Below are positions 43,141-51,859 of a stretch of DNA of 64,000 nt, piece after piece. Below the pieces are notes generated by a model. That model had not been told where the DNA came from and searched no databases. It saw nothing but the letters and a program-made list of their open reading frames with translations. Position numbers and translations under genes: made by a program. This DNA comes from an uncultured Hyphomicrobiales bacterium (GTDB lineage: Bacteria; Pseudomonadota; Alphaproteobacteria; Rhizobiales; Xanthobacteraceae). Every line of letters begins with the position of its first letter. Positions within the stretch are counted from its first letter, which is position 1. The stretch covers positions 25,533 to 89,532 of the forward strand of contig CAIMEA010000193.1 in assembly GCA_903839845.1 (NCBI GenBank). Reading direction: 5' to 3'.

Positions 43141-43826
43141 TACAGTCTCTCTTTTGCACCCGGCAAAGCCGGCTTCACTGACATCGGGAACATATTGAAA
43201 TAGGGCTCGGCTTCACGGAGCACCCGCGCATAGGACGGGCGCGCGGTGAGGCGCTCGAAATAGTCACGAAGATGCCGCTGCGCCGGGTCGAATGGCACGG
43301 CGAGACTGGCGTAGAACAAGGCCGGCGACGCGGCGCAGTCGACCAGACCATAGGTCTCGTTTACCGCCCAATTCTTGCCGGCCATCATCGCGTCGATCAT
43401 GCCATAGGCGGTGCGGATGGTTGTCTTCGCCTGCTCGACGCCGAAAGCGTCGCCGGCGCCGGGCGGCCGCAGGTTATCGCCGACGATTTTCTGCATCTGG
43501 ATGTGAACGTAGTTGTCGTAAAAGCGGTCCCACATGCGCGCCTGCCAGGCGCCTTGCGCGTCGGCCGGCAGCAGCTTCGTCGCGCCGGGATAATAGACGT
43601 CGAGATATTCGATGATCGTTGTCGCTTCGGCGACGGTGCAGTCACGCGCGTCGTCGCGCAGCACCGGAAATTTCGCCAGCGGCCACAGCCGGCGCAAGTC
43701 GCGGCTGGACTCCGCGTCGCCGAGATTGACCAGGACCGGCTCGAACGGCGTGCCGTTCTCGTACAAGGCGATGATAGCCTTGTGGCAGAAAGACGACAGG
43801 GGATGATAGTAAAGCTTGAGCGTCAT
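43140..43826 (-). CDS. Glutathione S-transferase family protein
   Basis: This 228-aa protein has a thioredoxin-like N-terminal domain (MTLKLYYHPLSSFCHKAIIALYENG, then FPVLRDD and the T/EATTIIEYLD motif) and an all-helical C-terminal domain. The catalytic residue may be Ser in HPLSSFCHK. The substrate is unknown. It sits in the middle of the ArsR/SRPBCC/VOC cluster, consistent with a detoxification role, though this is only inference. Confidence 0.85.
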   Translation of the reverse strand: MTLKLYYHPLSSFCHKAIIALYENGTPFEPVLVNLGDAESSRDLRRLWPLAKFPVLRDDARDCTVAEATTIIEYLDVYYPGATKLLPADAQGAWQARMWDRFYDNYVHIQMQKIVGDNLRPPGAGDAFGVEQAKTTIRTAYGMIDAMMAGKNWAVNETYGLVDCAASPALFYASLAVPFDPAQRHLRDYFERLTARPSYARVLREAEPYFNMFPMSVKPALPGAKERL

Positions 43827-43872
43827 GCGTGTCGTGCCCGGGTTCCCAGGGGAGCTTTCGCTCAGGCATTTC

Positions 43873-44277
43873 TCATGTTGCGACGTTGATCATCCAGCTG
43901 ACGCCGAATTTGTCGGCGACCATGCCGAAGCGCCGCGAAAAGAATGTCTTGCCGATCGGCATTTGCACCTGGCCGCCTTCGCCGAGCGCAGCGAACAGGC
44001 GGTCGGCCTCCGCTTCGTCCTTCGGATTGAGCGACAGCGCGCTGCCCTTGAATTCGGGATGTCCGCTATTGCGGCCGTCCGACAGCATGAGGTCGCTGCC
44101 GCCAATCGTGAGGCTCGCATGCATGATCTTGTCGGCGGCGCCTGGCGAAATCATCGATTGGTCCGGCGCTTCCTTGAATCGCATCAGCATGACGACCTTG
44201 GCCGACAGCGTCTTTTTGTAGAACTCGATGGCTTCCTCGCAACGGCCATCGAGAAAGAGGTAGGGCGTAATCTGCAT
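43873..44277 (-). CDS. VOC family protein (PhnB-like)
   Basis: This 134-aa protein starts MQITPYLFLDGRCEEAIEFYKKTLSAKVVMLMRF and ends ADKFGVSWMINVAT, typical of the PhnB-like VOC fold. It is the second VOC protein of the cluster, nearest the ArsR gene. Confidence 0.83.
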   Translation of the reverse strand: MQITPYLFLDGRCEEAIEFYKKTLSAKVVMLMRFKEAPDQSMISPGAADKIMHASLTIGGSDLMLSDGRNSGHPEFKGSALSLNPKDEAEADRLFAALGEGGQVQMPIGKTFFSRRFGMVADKFGVSWMINVAT

Positions 44278-44399
44278 GGCGTGATCCTTCCCTGTTCTAT
44301 GGCGCCATCATTTCATCACAGGCGGGCGCGCGGCGTCCGCTCTGCTTCGCCGCCATCGCGGCAATGTGAGCGGCCAAGTTCCATGCGGGCGCGGCGCGA

Positions 44400-44774
44400 C
44401 TATTTCTTGCCGTCATCGCCGCTCTCCCGCGCGGAAGCCTGTTGAGCCTTCAGCTGTTGCAGATAATCGTCGAGCCGATCGAGCCGCGCCTCCCACAGTC
44501 TGCGATATTCGGCGAGCCAGTCGTCGACTCCGATCAGCGCCGACGCCTCGATCTTGCACGGCCGCATCTGCGCATCGCGGCCGCGCGTGATCAGGCCGGC
44601 GCGCTCCAGCACCTTGAGATGCCGGGACACCGCCGGCAGGCTGATCTCGAAGGGGGCGGCAAGCTTGGACACCGACGTCTCGCCCAGCGCCAGCCGGGCC
44701 AGGATGGCGCGCCGGGTCGGGTCGGCAAGCGCCGCGAAGGTGGCGCTCAGTCGGTCGGGGGCGGGCTGGATCAT
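44400..44774 (-). CDS. ArsR/SmtB-type winged-helix regulator
   Basis: This 124-aa regulator shows LSATFAALADPTRRAILARLALGETSVSKLAAPFEISLPAVSRHLKVLERAGLI, a classic ArsR winged helix, with no obvious metal-binding CxC. Proteins of this kind are commonly encoded upstream of SRPBCC genes, as here, and probably control the five downstream genes. An AT-rich operator candidate lies just before its start. Confidence 0.88.
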   Translation of the reverse strand: MIQPAPDRLSATFAALADPTRRAILARLALGETSVSKLAAPFEISLPAVSRHLKVLERAGLITRGRDAQMRPCKIEASALIGVDDWLAEYRRLWEARLDRLDDYLQQLKAQQASARESGDDGKK

Positions 44775-44789
44775 TATAGTTAGCCGTTC

Positions 44790-44810
44790 GGTTAAATAAC
44801 CTTGAGGTTA
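44790..44810. promoter_or_regulatory. ArsR-type operator candidate
   Basis: GGTTA-AA-TAACC-TTGA-GGTTA has three half-sites and two overlapping inverted repeats in an AT-rich stretch, 16 bp before the arsR-like ATG. Its placement fits autorepression of the cluster. Confidence 0.5.
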
Positions 44811-44868
44811 AATATAAGCCCCCGATAACCCAGTCAAGGCAACTCTGGCGGAATTTTTTAGCTGGAGT

Positions 44869-44896
44869 ATGATTGCAATGAAATCAATGCAATCAT
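44869..44896. promoter_or_regulatory. 28-bp palindrome upstream of coaBC
   Basis: ATGATTGCA...TGCAATCAT are perfect 9-bp arms. The interior A-TGA-AA-TCA-A adds another symmetric TGA/TCA, so 12 of 14 bases per half match. It ends 14 bp before the coaBC ATG. RHH antitoxins of the FitA type bind inverted repeats before their own gene, and the downstream protein begins with such a domain. Confidence 0.6.
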
Positions 44897-44910
44897 TCCA
44901 TAGCTGACTC

Positions 44911-46308
44911 ATGGCATCTCTCACCGTTCGGCAAATCGACGACGCCTTAAAACAGCAGCTGCGGCTGCGCGCGGCGCGTCATGGCCGTTCGGTCGAGGAC
45001 GAAGTCCGCACCATTCTGCGCGAGGCCGCCGGCGACACCGAGACGCCGCCAACGGCCGGCTCCACCCCGGCGCCGGTCGAAAAACCCGCCGCGGCCAAGC
45101 GTGTCCTGCTGATCATTGGCGGCGGCATCGCCGCCTACAAATCGCTCGACCTTATCCGCCGCCTGAAAGAGCGCGGCCTCACGGTCCGCTGCATTCTCAC
45201 CAAGGCGGCGGAGGAATTCGTCACGCCGTTGTCGGCCGGCGCGATCACCGGCGAGCGCGTCTTCACCGATCTGTTCGATCCGGCGCATGAATTCGATGTC
45301 GGGCATATTCGTCTGGCGCGAGAGGCCGAACTGATCGTCGTTGCGCCGGCCACCGCCGACCTGATGGCGAAAATGGCCAACGGCCTGGCCGGCGACCTCG
45401 CCACCGCGGTACTGCTGGCGACGAAAGCGCAGATCCTGCTGGCGCCGGCGATGAATCCGGCGATGTGGGCGAACAGGGCGACGCAACGCAATCTGGCGCA
45501 GCTCATCGCCGACGGAGTCGCGACGATCGGTCCGAACGAAGGCGAAATGGCGGAGAGCGGCGAGCGCGGTTTTGGCCGCATGGCCGAGCCGCTGGAGATT
45601 GCCGCCGGCGTCGAGAGGATTCTCAAATTACGCGACGCGCCGAAGCCGCTGAAAGGCAAGCGCGTGCTGGTCACCGCCGGTCCGACGCATGAGCCGATCG
45701 ATCCGGTGCGCTACATCGCCAATCGTTCGTCGGGCAAGCAGGGCTACGCCATCGCCATTGCCGCCGCCGGCGCGGGCGCCGACGTCGTCCTTGTCAGCGG
45801 GCCGGTGAATTTGCCCAGGCCGCAAGGCGTCACCGTGGTCGATGTCGAATCGGCGCGCGATATGCTGGAAGCCGTTGAGCGCGCGCTGCCCGCCGATGTC
45901 GCCATCTTTGCCGCCGCGGTCGCCGACTGGCGCGTCGCCAATGCCGGCGCGCAGAAGATCAAGAAGCAGGCCGGCAAGACGACGCCCGATCTGGCGCTCA
46001 CTGAAAATCCCGACATTCTTTCAACGATCGCGCATCGCGCATCGGGACGCCCCGGCCTGGTGATCGGCTTTGCCGCCGAAACCGAGAACGTGCTCGCCAA
46101 CGCGAAGGCCAAGCTCGCCAAAAAAGGCTGCGACTGGATTTTGGCCAACGATGTGTCGCCGGAAACCGGCATTATGGGCGGCGACCGCAATACGATACAG
46201 CTGGTGACGGCGTCGGGTGTCGAAGCCTGGCCGCCGCAAAGCAAGGAAGACGTCGCCGCGACTTTGATTGCGCATATCGCGGCCGCGCTCAACGGAGAAC
46301 AGAATTGA
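44911..46308 (+). CDS. coaBC: CoaBC with N-terminal ribbon-helix-helix (FitA-like) domain
   Basis: Residues 1-42 ([20 protein letters not shown]... [15 protein letters not shown]) match FitA-type RHH antitoxin DNA-binding domains. After a Pro/Thr-rich linker, residues from about 62 are Coa[24 protein letters not shown], the flavin-binding HFC-like region ([31 protein letters not shown]) and PAMNPAMW. CoaB follows ([29 protein letters not shown]). The two catalytic halves make 4'-phosphopantetheine from phosphopantothenate and cysteine. No ATG, GTG or TTG occurs in frame between residue 2 and the CoaC start, so the fusion is the only way to read it. Confidence 0.92.
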   Translation: MASLTVRQIDDALKQQLRLRAARHGRSVEDEVRTILREAAGDTETPPTAGSTPAPVEKPAAAKRVLLIIGGGIAAYKSLDLIRRLKERGLTVRCILTKAAEEFVTPLSAGAITGERVFTDLFDPAHEFDVGHIRLAREAELIVVAPATADLMAKMANGLAGDLATAVLLATKAQILLAPAMNPAMWANRATQRNLAQLIADGVATIGPNEGEMAESGERGFGRMAEPLEIAAGVERILKLRDAPKPLKGKRVLVTAGPTHEPIDPVRYIANRSSGKQGYAIAIAAAGAGADVVLVSGPVNLPRPQGVTVVDVESARDMLEAVERALPADVAIFAAAVADWRVANAGAQKIKKQAGKTTPDLALTENPDILSTIAHRASGRPGLVIGFAAETENVLANAKAKLAKKGCDWILANDVSPETGIMGGDRNTIQLVTASGVEAWPPQSKEDVAATLIAHIAAALNGEQN

Positions 46309-46760
46309 CCGTCGCCAATGTCCGCATCGCGCGTCTGCCGCACGCGCAGGATCTGCCGTTGCCGTCCTATCAAACCGCGCTTGCCGCCGGGTTCGATTTA
46401 ATGGCCGCCGTCGCTGCCAACGCGCCGGTCATCATCGCGCCGGGCGCGCGCGCCTTGGTGCCGACCGGAATTGCCATTGCGCTGCCGGAAGGATTCGAAG
46501 CGCAGGTGCGGCCGCGTTCGGGTCTGGCGCTGAAGCAAGGACTGACCGTGCTGAATACGCCGGGCACGATCGACGCCGACTACCGCGGTGAAATCCAGGT
46601 CATCCTCATTAATCACGGCAACGAATCGGTCGAAATCGCGCGTGGCATGCGCATTGCCCAGATGGTCGTCGCAACCGTGACGCGCGCGACCTTTCTTGAA
46701 GTCATTTCGCTTGATGAAACATCTCGCGGAATAGGTGGGTTTGGATCCACCGGAGGTTGA
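46305..46760 (+). CDS. dut: Deoxyuridine 5'-triphosphate nucleotidohydrolase
   Basis: dUTPase hydrolyses dUTP to dUMP, which limits uracil in DNA and feeds dTMP synthesis. The five motifs are recognisable: [35 protein letters not shown] and the C-terminal GFGSTGG. A TTG start overlaps the coaBC stop, the usual coupled order coaBC-dut. At 151 aa the length is typical. Confidence 0.94.
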   Translation: MTVANVRIARLPHAQDLPLPSYQTALAAGFDLMAAVAANAPVIIAPGARALVPTGIAIALPEGFEAQVRPRSGLALKQGLTVLNTPGTIDADYRGEIQVILINHGNESVEIARGMRIAQMVVATVTRATFLEVISLDETSRGIGGFGSTGG

Positions 46761-46842
46761 GAAACAGATTATCGCTTTTGCCCTAGACGAATTGCCGACC
46801 GTAGCCTATTACCGCTGAAATTAGTTGCAACTGGTGCGAATT

Positions 46843-47253
46843 ATGCCGCTGGTTTCCCGCAAGGGCATTCTTGCCATTGCCGCTGTGATTGACGTGGCTA
46901 TCAATGCTCAGGGTCGGCCGGTATCGGCGAAGGCCTTGGCCGCGCGTCATAAGCTGCCGCCACGCCACCTCGAACCGGTGCTGCAGGCGCTTGTCCGCGA
47001 CGGTATCCTTAAAGGGATACGCGGTCCGCACGGCGGCTACGAACTGGCGCGCGAGCAAAAGAAAATCACCGCCGAGGAAATTCTACGTTCAGCCTCGCGC
47101 ATGGAAGACGAGGACGAACCGCAGTCCGCGCTGCCCAAATTGGTCAGCGACGTGGTGCGCCCGGCGCTGGCCGAAGCCGAGCGCAGCTTTTCCACTGCGC
47201 TCGGCCGTATCAATGTCGAAGACATGGCCAAGCGCGCCGAAACGGCGAAATAG
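46843..47253 (+). CDS. Rrf2-type winged-helix regulator without cysteines
   Basis: This 136-aa Rrf2 protein (from MPLVSRKGILAIAAVIDVAI) shows VSAKALAARHKLPPRHLEPVLQALVRDGILKGIRGPHGGYELAR. The Fe-S ligand cysteines of IscR/NsrR/RirA are absent; there is no Cys at all. It therefore cannot sense through a Cys-bound cluster. It lies between dut and divL; its targets are unknown. Confidence 0.85.
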   Translation: MPLVSRKGILAIAAVIDVAINAQGRPVSAKALAARHKLPPRHLEPVLQALVRDGILKGIRGPHGGYELAREQKKITAEEILRSASRMEDEDEPQSALPKLVSDVVRPALAEAERSFSTALGRINVEDMAKRAETAK

Positions 47254-47450
47254 CGCGGCGCGCGCCGGCAAACGCTGGCTCATTCCGAAAATCCGCTTCA
47301 CCTCGACACGTTCACCATATGGACTCTTTCGGCTTGAGTCCCCGTGGGGGTAAAGTCCGACGATTCGCGAGCCATGGGACGGACATCGATCGGGTCCGTC
47401 GCAGCATCCGTTTCGTATCCCGTTGACGCATCCTTTGGGGCAATTCTGAA

Positions 47451-49982
47451 ATGCCGGAGACGGTCCGGACGGCGAACGGGATTCTGCGTTCTCGTTCGAG
47501 GCGCCGCGGTTTCTTGACGACCGCCGCCCTCGCGAATCTCTGCATCCCGCTCAGTGCGTCTCCCGCCGACGCGGAGACGCTCAGCCGCGCCTTCGCTATC
47601 TTCGACCGCCAGGAGGTCGTGAGCTTCACTTTGTTGGCCGGCGCGGCTTGTTTCGCCGTCCTCACCACCGTCGTGCTGATCCGCAATCGCCGCCAGGCCG
47701 GTCGCCACGATAGCGGCGGGCGAGACGACGCGGTGACGCTGCAGGCCGAGGCCGATCGCTTCAAGCAACTTCTGCTGTCGGACCCGCAGGTGCTGGTCAC
47801 CTGGGCCGCCGCCGACGATGAACCGGAAATCCTTGGCGATACGACGTTGATCGTCGCCGGACATCGCCCTGAGCGGGTGCTGGCCTTCGGCGCCTGGCTG
47901 GAGCCGGTCGCCGCCCAGCATATTGAACAAGCGGTTGCCGATCTGCGCGGCGAGGGCCGCGGCTTCGTCATGACACTGACCACCCTTTCGGGCCGTCCGC
48001 TGGAAGTCGCGGGCCGCGCCGTCGGCGGCCGCGCCGTGCTGCGGCTGCGCGACGTCAGCGGCATCGAGCGCGATCTGGTCGACCTCGCCAGCCGACACGA
48101 GCGGCTCAGCGGCGATGTCGAGACCCTCAAGGCGCTGCTCGAATCGCTACCGGCGCCGGTCTGGGCGCGCGACGGCGACGGCCATCTCATCTTCGCCAAT
48201 TCCGCCTATGCGCGCGCGGTCGAGGCCGTCGATGCGTCCGACGCGGTGGCGCGCGAACTGGAATTGCTCGACAGCGCCGCCCGCGACGAATCCGTGCGTT
48301 TGCGCGCCGCCGGCGCGGCCTTCGTCAAGCGCCTGCCGGTCATTATCGCCGGCGAACGCCGCATCTTCGATATCGTCGATGCGCCCAGCGGCGGCGGCAG
48401 CGCCGGCATGGCGATCGACCGAACCGAAGCCGAGACCATGCGCGCCGAACTCGCCCGCATGATCGAGGCGCATCGCCGCGTGCTCGACCAGCTCGCCACC
48501 GGCGTCGCGATCTTCAACGTCGACCGCAAGCTGCTGTTCTACAACACCGCGTTCCGCGCGCTGTTCGATCTCGATGCCGGCATGCTGGACCAGACGCCGA
48601 CCGACAGCGCCGTGCTCGACCGACTGCGCGCCGACCGCAAATTGCCGGAGCAGCAGGACTTCCGGCAATGGAAGCAGCAGCTTTACGAAGCCTATCGCAT
48701 GGTCGAGCCGCAGGAGCATATGTGGCACCTGCCGGACGGGCGCACCTTGCGCGTCGTCACCACGCCCAATCCGGAGGGCGGCGTCACGTATCTTTATGAC
48801 GACGTCACCGAGCGTCTCGCCATGCACCGGCGTTACGACGCGCTGATCAAAGTGCAGCGCGAAACGCTGGATCATCTCGCCGAGGCGGTCGCCGTGTTTG
48901 GTTCGGACGGCCGCGTCAACCTGCATAACCCGGCGTTCCAGCGCATGTGGAAGCTGTCGCGCGAGGCGCTTGACGCGCACCCGCATGTCGAAGCGGTCAC
49001 CGCATGGTCGCAGGCGCTGCACGACGACAACAATGTGTGGCGCGCTCTGCGCGCCGCCGTCACCGCCATCGACGGCCGCGAGCCGATCGTGGCACGCATC
49101 GAGCGGCGCGACGGAATGGTGATCGACATGGCGACCATGCCGCTGCCGGACGGCGCGACCCTGGTCACCTTCCAGGACGTTAGCGACACCGTCAATGTCG
49201 AGCGCGCACTGACCGAACGCAACGAGGCGTTGGTCGCCGCCGACGGCATCAAGATCGAGTTCGTGCACCATGTGTCCTACGAATTGCGCTCGCCGCTGAC
49301 CAACATCATCGGCTTCGCCAATCTGCTCGGCGATCCGGCCTTCGGCCCGCTGACCGCCAAGCAGCGCGAATATCTCGGCTACATCACGACATCGACCAAT
49401 GCGCTGCTGGCCATCATCAATAACATTCTCGATCTCGCCACCATCGACGCCGGCGCCATGACGCTCAATCTGTCGCAGGTCGACATCCGCGCCTGCATGA
49501 AAGCGGCGGCCGAGGGCGTGCTCGATCGTCTGGTCAAAACTCATCTCCGCCTCGAGATCGAGGCCGCGCCAAACATCGGCAGTTTCAGCGCCGACGAACG
49601 CCGGCTGCGTCAGGTTCTGTTTAATCTATTATCCAACGCGGTCGGCTTCTCGCCGGAAGGCGCCGTCGTGACCTTGTCGGCCGAACGCGAAAACGACGCG
49701 GTGGTGTTCACCGTCATCGATCGTGGTCCGGGCATTCCCCCCGAGGCAAAAGACAAAGTGTTCGACTGGTTCGAGACCGACCCGCAAGGCTCCGAACACC
49801 GCGGCACCGGGCTCGGTCTATCGCTGGTGCGGTCCTTCGTCGAACTGCACGGCGGCAGCATCATGATCGACTCCACGGTCGGGCAGGGCACCAAAGTCAC
49901 CTGCGTCCTCCCGCTCGTCCACGCCGCCGACCCGCTGACGCGGGCGGACGTCAAACAGATCGCCAAAAAAAGCGCGGCTTGA
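47451..49982 (+). CDS. divL: DivL-type PAS sensor kinase with Tyr at the phospho-acceptor
   Basis: This 843-aa protein has an N-terminal membrane segment (about 60-76), three or so PAS-like domains (about 225-580), a DHp domain and HATPase. The DHp motif reads FVHHVSYELRSPLTNIIGFANLL, with Tyr at residue 610 where His would normally be, exactly the feature of DivL. The ATPase boxes are intact (NLLSNAVGF, DRGPGIP, GTGLGLSLV). DivL controls the CckA-CtrA cell-cycle pathway. The neighbouring tsaE-amgK also fits. Confidence 0.9.
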   Translation: MPETVRTANGILRSRSRRRGFLTTAALANLCIPLSASPADAETLSRAFAIFDRQEVVSFTLLAGAACFAVLTTVVLIRNRRQAGRHDSGGRDDAVTLQAEADRFKQLLLSDPQVLVTWAAADDEPEILGDTTLIVAGHRPERVLAFGAWLEPVAAQHIEQAVADLRGEGRGFVMTLTTLSGRPLEVAGRAVGGRAVLRLRDVSGIERDLVDLASRHERLSGDVETLKALLESLPAPVWARDGDGHLIFANSAYARAVEAVDASDAVARELELLDSAARDESVRLRAAGAAFVKRLPVIIAGERRIFDIVDAPSGGGSAGMAIDRTEAETMRAELARMIEAHRRVLDQLATGVAIFNVDRKLLFYNTAFRALFDLDAGMLDQTPTDSAVLDRLRADRKLPEQQDFRQWKQQLYEAYRMVEPQEHMWHLPDGRTLRVVTTPNPEGGVTYLYDDVTERLAMHRRYDALIKVQRETLDHLAEAVAVFGSDGRVNLHNPAFQRMWKLSREALDAHPHVEAVTAWSQALHDDNNVWRALRAAVTAIDGREPIVARIERRDGMVIDMATMPLPDGATLVTFQDVSDTVNVERALTERNEALVAADGIKIEFVHHVSYELRSPLTNIIGFANLLGDPAFGPLTAKQREYLGYITTSTNALLAIINNILDLATIDAGAMTLNLSQVDIRACMKAAAEGVLDRLVKTHLRLEIEAAPNIGSFSADERRLRQVLFNLLSNAVGFSPEGAVVTLSAERENDAVVFTVIDRGPGIPPEAKDKVFDWFETDPQGSEHRGTGLGLSLVRSFVELHGGSIMIDSTVGQGTKVTCVLPLVHAADPLTRADVKQIAKKSAA

Positions 49983-50003
49983 TCGTCGTCGGTTCAAACC
50001 GAT

Positions 50004-50047
50004 AAAAAAGTCCCGCGGCGAAACCTTTGAAGGTCTCGTCGCGGGGC
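50004..50047 (-). terminator. Terminator for the minus-strand small gene
   Basis: On the minus strand CCCCGCGACGAGACC...GGTTTCGCCGCGGG folds and is followed by ACTTTTTT. It lies just downstream of the gene at 50067-50438. Confidence 0.75.
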
Positions 50048-50066
50048 GTTTCAGAGATTTCGCGAT

Positions 50067-50438
50067 TTAGCGCATGCGGCGCGGCGCGTAGCCGACATAG
50101 TCGCCGTTGACGCAGGCACCCGAGTTAGCGCCGAACAAAGCATGGAAGCCGCGGCACGGCTGGAATACGCCGTCGATCAAAGCGACGGTGCCGACACCGG
50201 CAACGCCGCCAGTGGCCGCGGCGCCTGCGGCGGTGGCCGGCAACGCGCTGATAAAGGCGCCCGAACCGTACCAGCCGTTATAGAGTCCGACGCCGACCGC
50301 GGTGCCGACGGCAGCGCCCGCGACGGGGCCCGCATAGCCGGTCGTGTATTGCGGCTGCTCCTGCGCACTCGCCAAAGTCGGAATGGCGACCGCTGCCGTC
50401 ATTGCCGCGACCGAGAGTGCTGTGATCAGTTTACGCAT
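50067..50438 (-). CDS. Exported glycine-rich small protein, unknown
   Basis: The start MRKLITALSVAAMTAAVAIPTLASAQ is a signal peptide. A Gly/Ala-rich hydrophobic region follows (YAGPVAGAAVGTAVGVGLYNGWYG, then ALPATAAGAAATGGVAGVG) that resembles glycine-zipper proteins. The tail has two Cys (QPCRGF, GACVNG). AAGGAGC precedes the ATG. It is divergent from the Rieske oxygenase, and the 298-bp upstream region shows no clear motif. The longer ORF in the track is not needed. Confidence 0.75.
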   Translation of the reverse strand: MRKLITALSVAAMTAAVAIPTLASAQEQPQYTTGYAGPVAGAAVGTAVGVGLYNGWYGSGAFISALPATAAGAAATGGVAGVGTVALIDGVFQPCRGFHALFGANSGACVNGDYVGYAPRRMR

Positions 50439-50736
50439 GTTAGTGCTCCTTCGCTGTGTAATCCTTATCCCACACGTACAAACGCCAGTGCACCGCATGC
50501 GTTCCGCACTGCACGCGCACGCGCCGATGTTTCGCCGGACGATGGCGGTGATGTGTCGGTATCGCCGGAACCTCGACGGTGGCGCGTTAGAAACGTGGCA
50601 GTGCCATGGCAGTTCGCGCCGTATGCCGCATCGACGCCGCAGTTCAATTTTCCGCCTATTGTTTCCGCCGGCGCGGCGGGGGTAGTCTGTTCCGCGAAGC
50701 GTCTCACAGAAGGCGCCGCTTACGAGGGGGCTCGCC

Positions 50737-51783
50737 ATGAACGCACCGCGCATCTTTCCGCTCAACGCCTGGTACATCGCCGCCTGGAGCTACGAGGTCG
50801 GCAAGCGCGAGCCGCTGGCGCGCACCGTCTGCAACAACAAAATGGTGCTGTGGCGCAAGGCCGACGGCTCGCTCGCCGTGCTCGAAGATGCCTGCTGGCA
50901 CCGCTTGTTACCGCTGTCGATGGGCTGGCTCGAAGGCGAGACACTCGTCTGCCGCTATCACGGTCTCGGCTTCGATGGCAAAGGGCAGTGCACGCGCATG
51001 CCGTCGCAGGACAATCTCAATCCAGCGGCGAAAGTGCGCAGCTATCCGGCGCTCGATCGCCATCGCTACGTCTGGGTCTGGCCGGGCGATCCGGCGCTTG
51101 CCGATCCCGCGCTGGTTCCCGACATGCACTGGAACGACGATCCGGAATGGGCCGGCGACGGCAAGACTCTTTTCGCCAAATGCGACTACCGGCTGTTCGT
51201 CGACAATCTGATGGACCTGACCCACGAGTCCTTCGTCCACATCACCAGCATCGGCTCCAAGCACGTCGCCGAGACGCCGATGACGACGACGCATGCCGGC
51301 CGCACCGTGACGTCAACGCGCTGGATGCTCGACATCGACGCGCCGCCTTTCTGGCGCGCCCAGCTCGGCAAGCCAGGCAATGTCGACCGCTGGCAGATCA
51401 TCCGCTTCGAGGCGCCGTGCACGATCGTGCTCGACGTCGGCGTCGCGCCGGCCGGCACCGGCGCGCCGACCGGCGACCGCTCGCAGGGCGTCAATGGCCG
51501 CGTGCTCAACTCGATCACGCCGGAAACCGACACGACCTGCATGTATTTCTGGTCGATGACGCGCAACTACAAACTGAATGATCAGTCGCTGACCTCGCTG
51601 CTGCGCGAGGCCAATGCCAACATCTTCCTGGAGGACCTCGTTGTGGTCGAGGCGCAGCAGCGCTATATCAGCGAGCATCCGGACGCGCCCTTGCGCAACC
51701 TCAACATCGACGCCGGCTCGATGCGCGCCCGCAAGATCATCGACGACATGATCGCCGCCGAAACGCGCATCGCGGCGGAGTGA
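50737..51783 (+). CDS. Rieske 2Fe-2S aromatic ring-hydroxylating oxygenase (VanA-like)
   Basis: This 348-aa oxygenase subunit begins NAWYIAAWSYEVGKREPLARTV. The Rieske cluster is CWHRLLPLSMGWLEGETLVCRYHG, and the mononuclear iron ligands lie in DNLMDLTHESFVH. The N-terminal wording and length fit the vanillate O-demethylase VanA family. The VanB reductase partner is not nearby, so the electron donor must come from elsewhere. The substrate is therefore not certain. Confidence 0.85.
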   Translation: MNAPRIFPLNAWYIAAWSYEVGKREPLARTVCNNKMVLWRKADGSLAVLEDACWHRLLPLSMGWLEGETLVCRYHGLGFDGKGQCTRMPSQDNLNPAAKVRSYPALDRHRYVWVWPGDPALADPALVPDMHWNDDPEWAGDGKTLFAKCDYRLFVDNLMDLTHESFVHITSIGSKHVAETPMTTTHAGRTVTSTRWMLDIDAPPFWRAQLGKPGNVDRWQIIRFEAPCTIVLDVGVAPAGTGAPTGDRSQGVNGRVLNSITPETDTTCMYFWSMTRNYKLNDQSLTSLLREANANIFLEDLVVVEAQQRYISEHPDAPLRNLNIDAGSMRARKIIDDMIAAETRIAAE

Positions 51784-51859
51784 GGGCTTCGACGCAGGCG
51801 GTCTGGCGCATCAGCGCCGGTCCCGTTTATAAGGGCTTTGCCCTCATGCGGATGATTCG

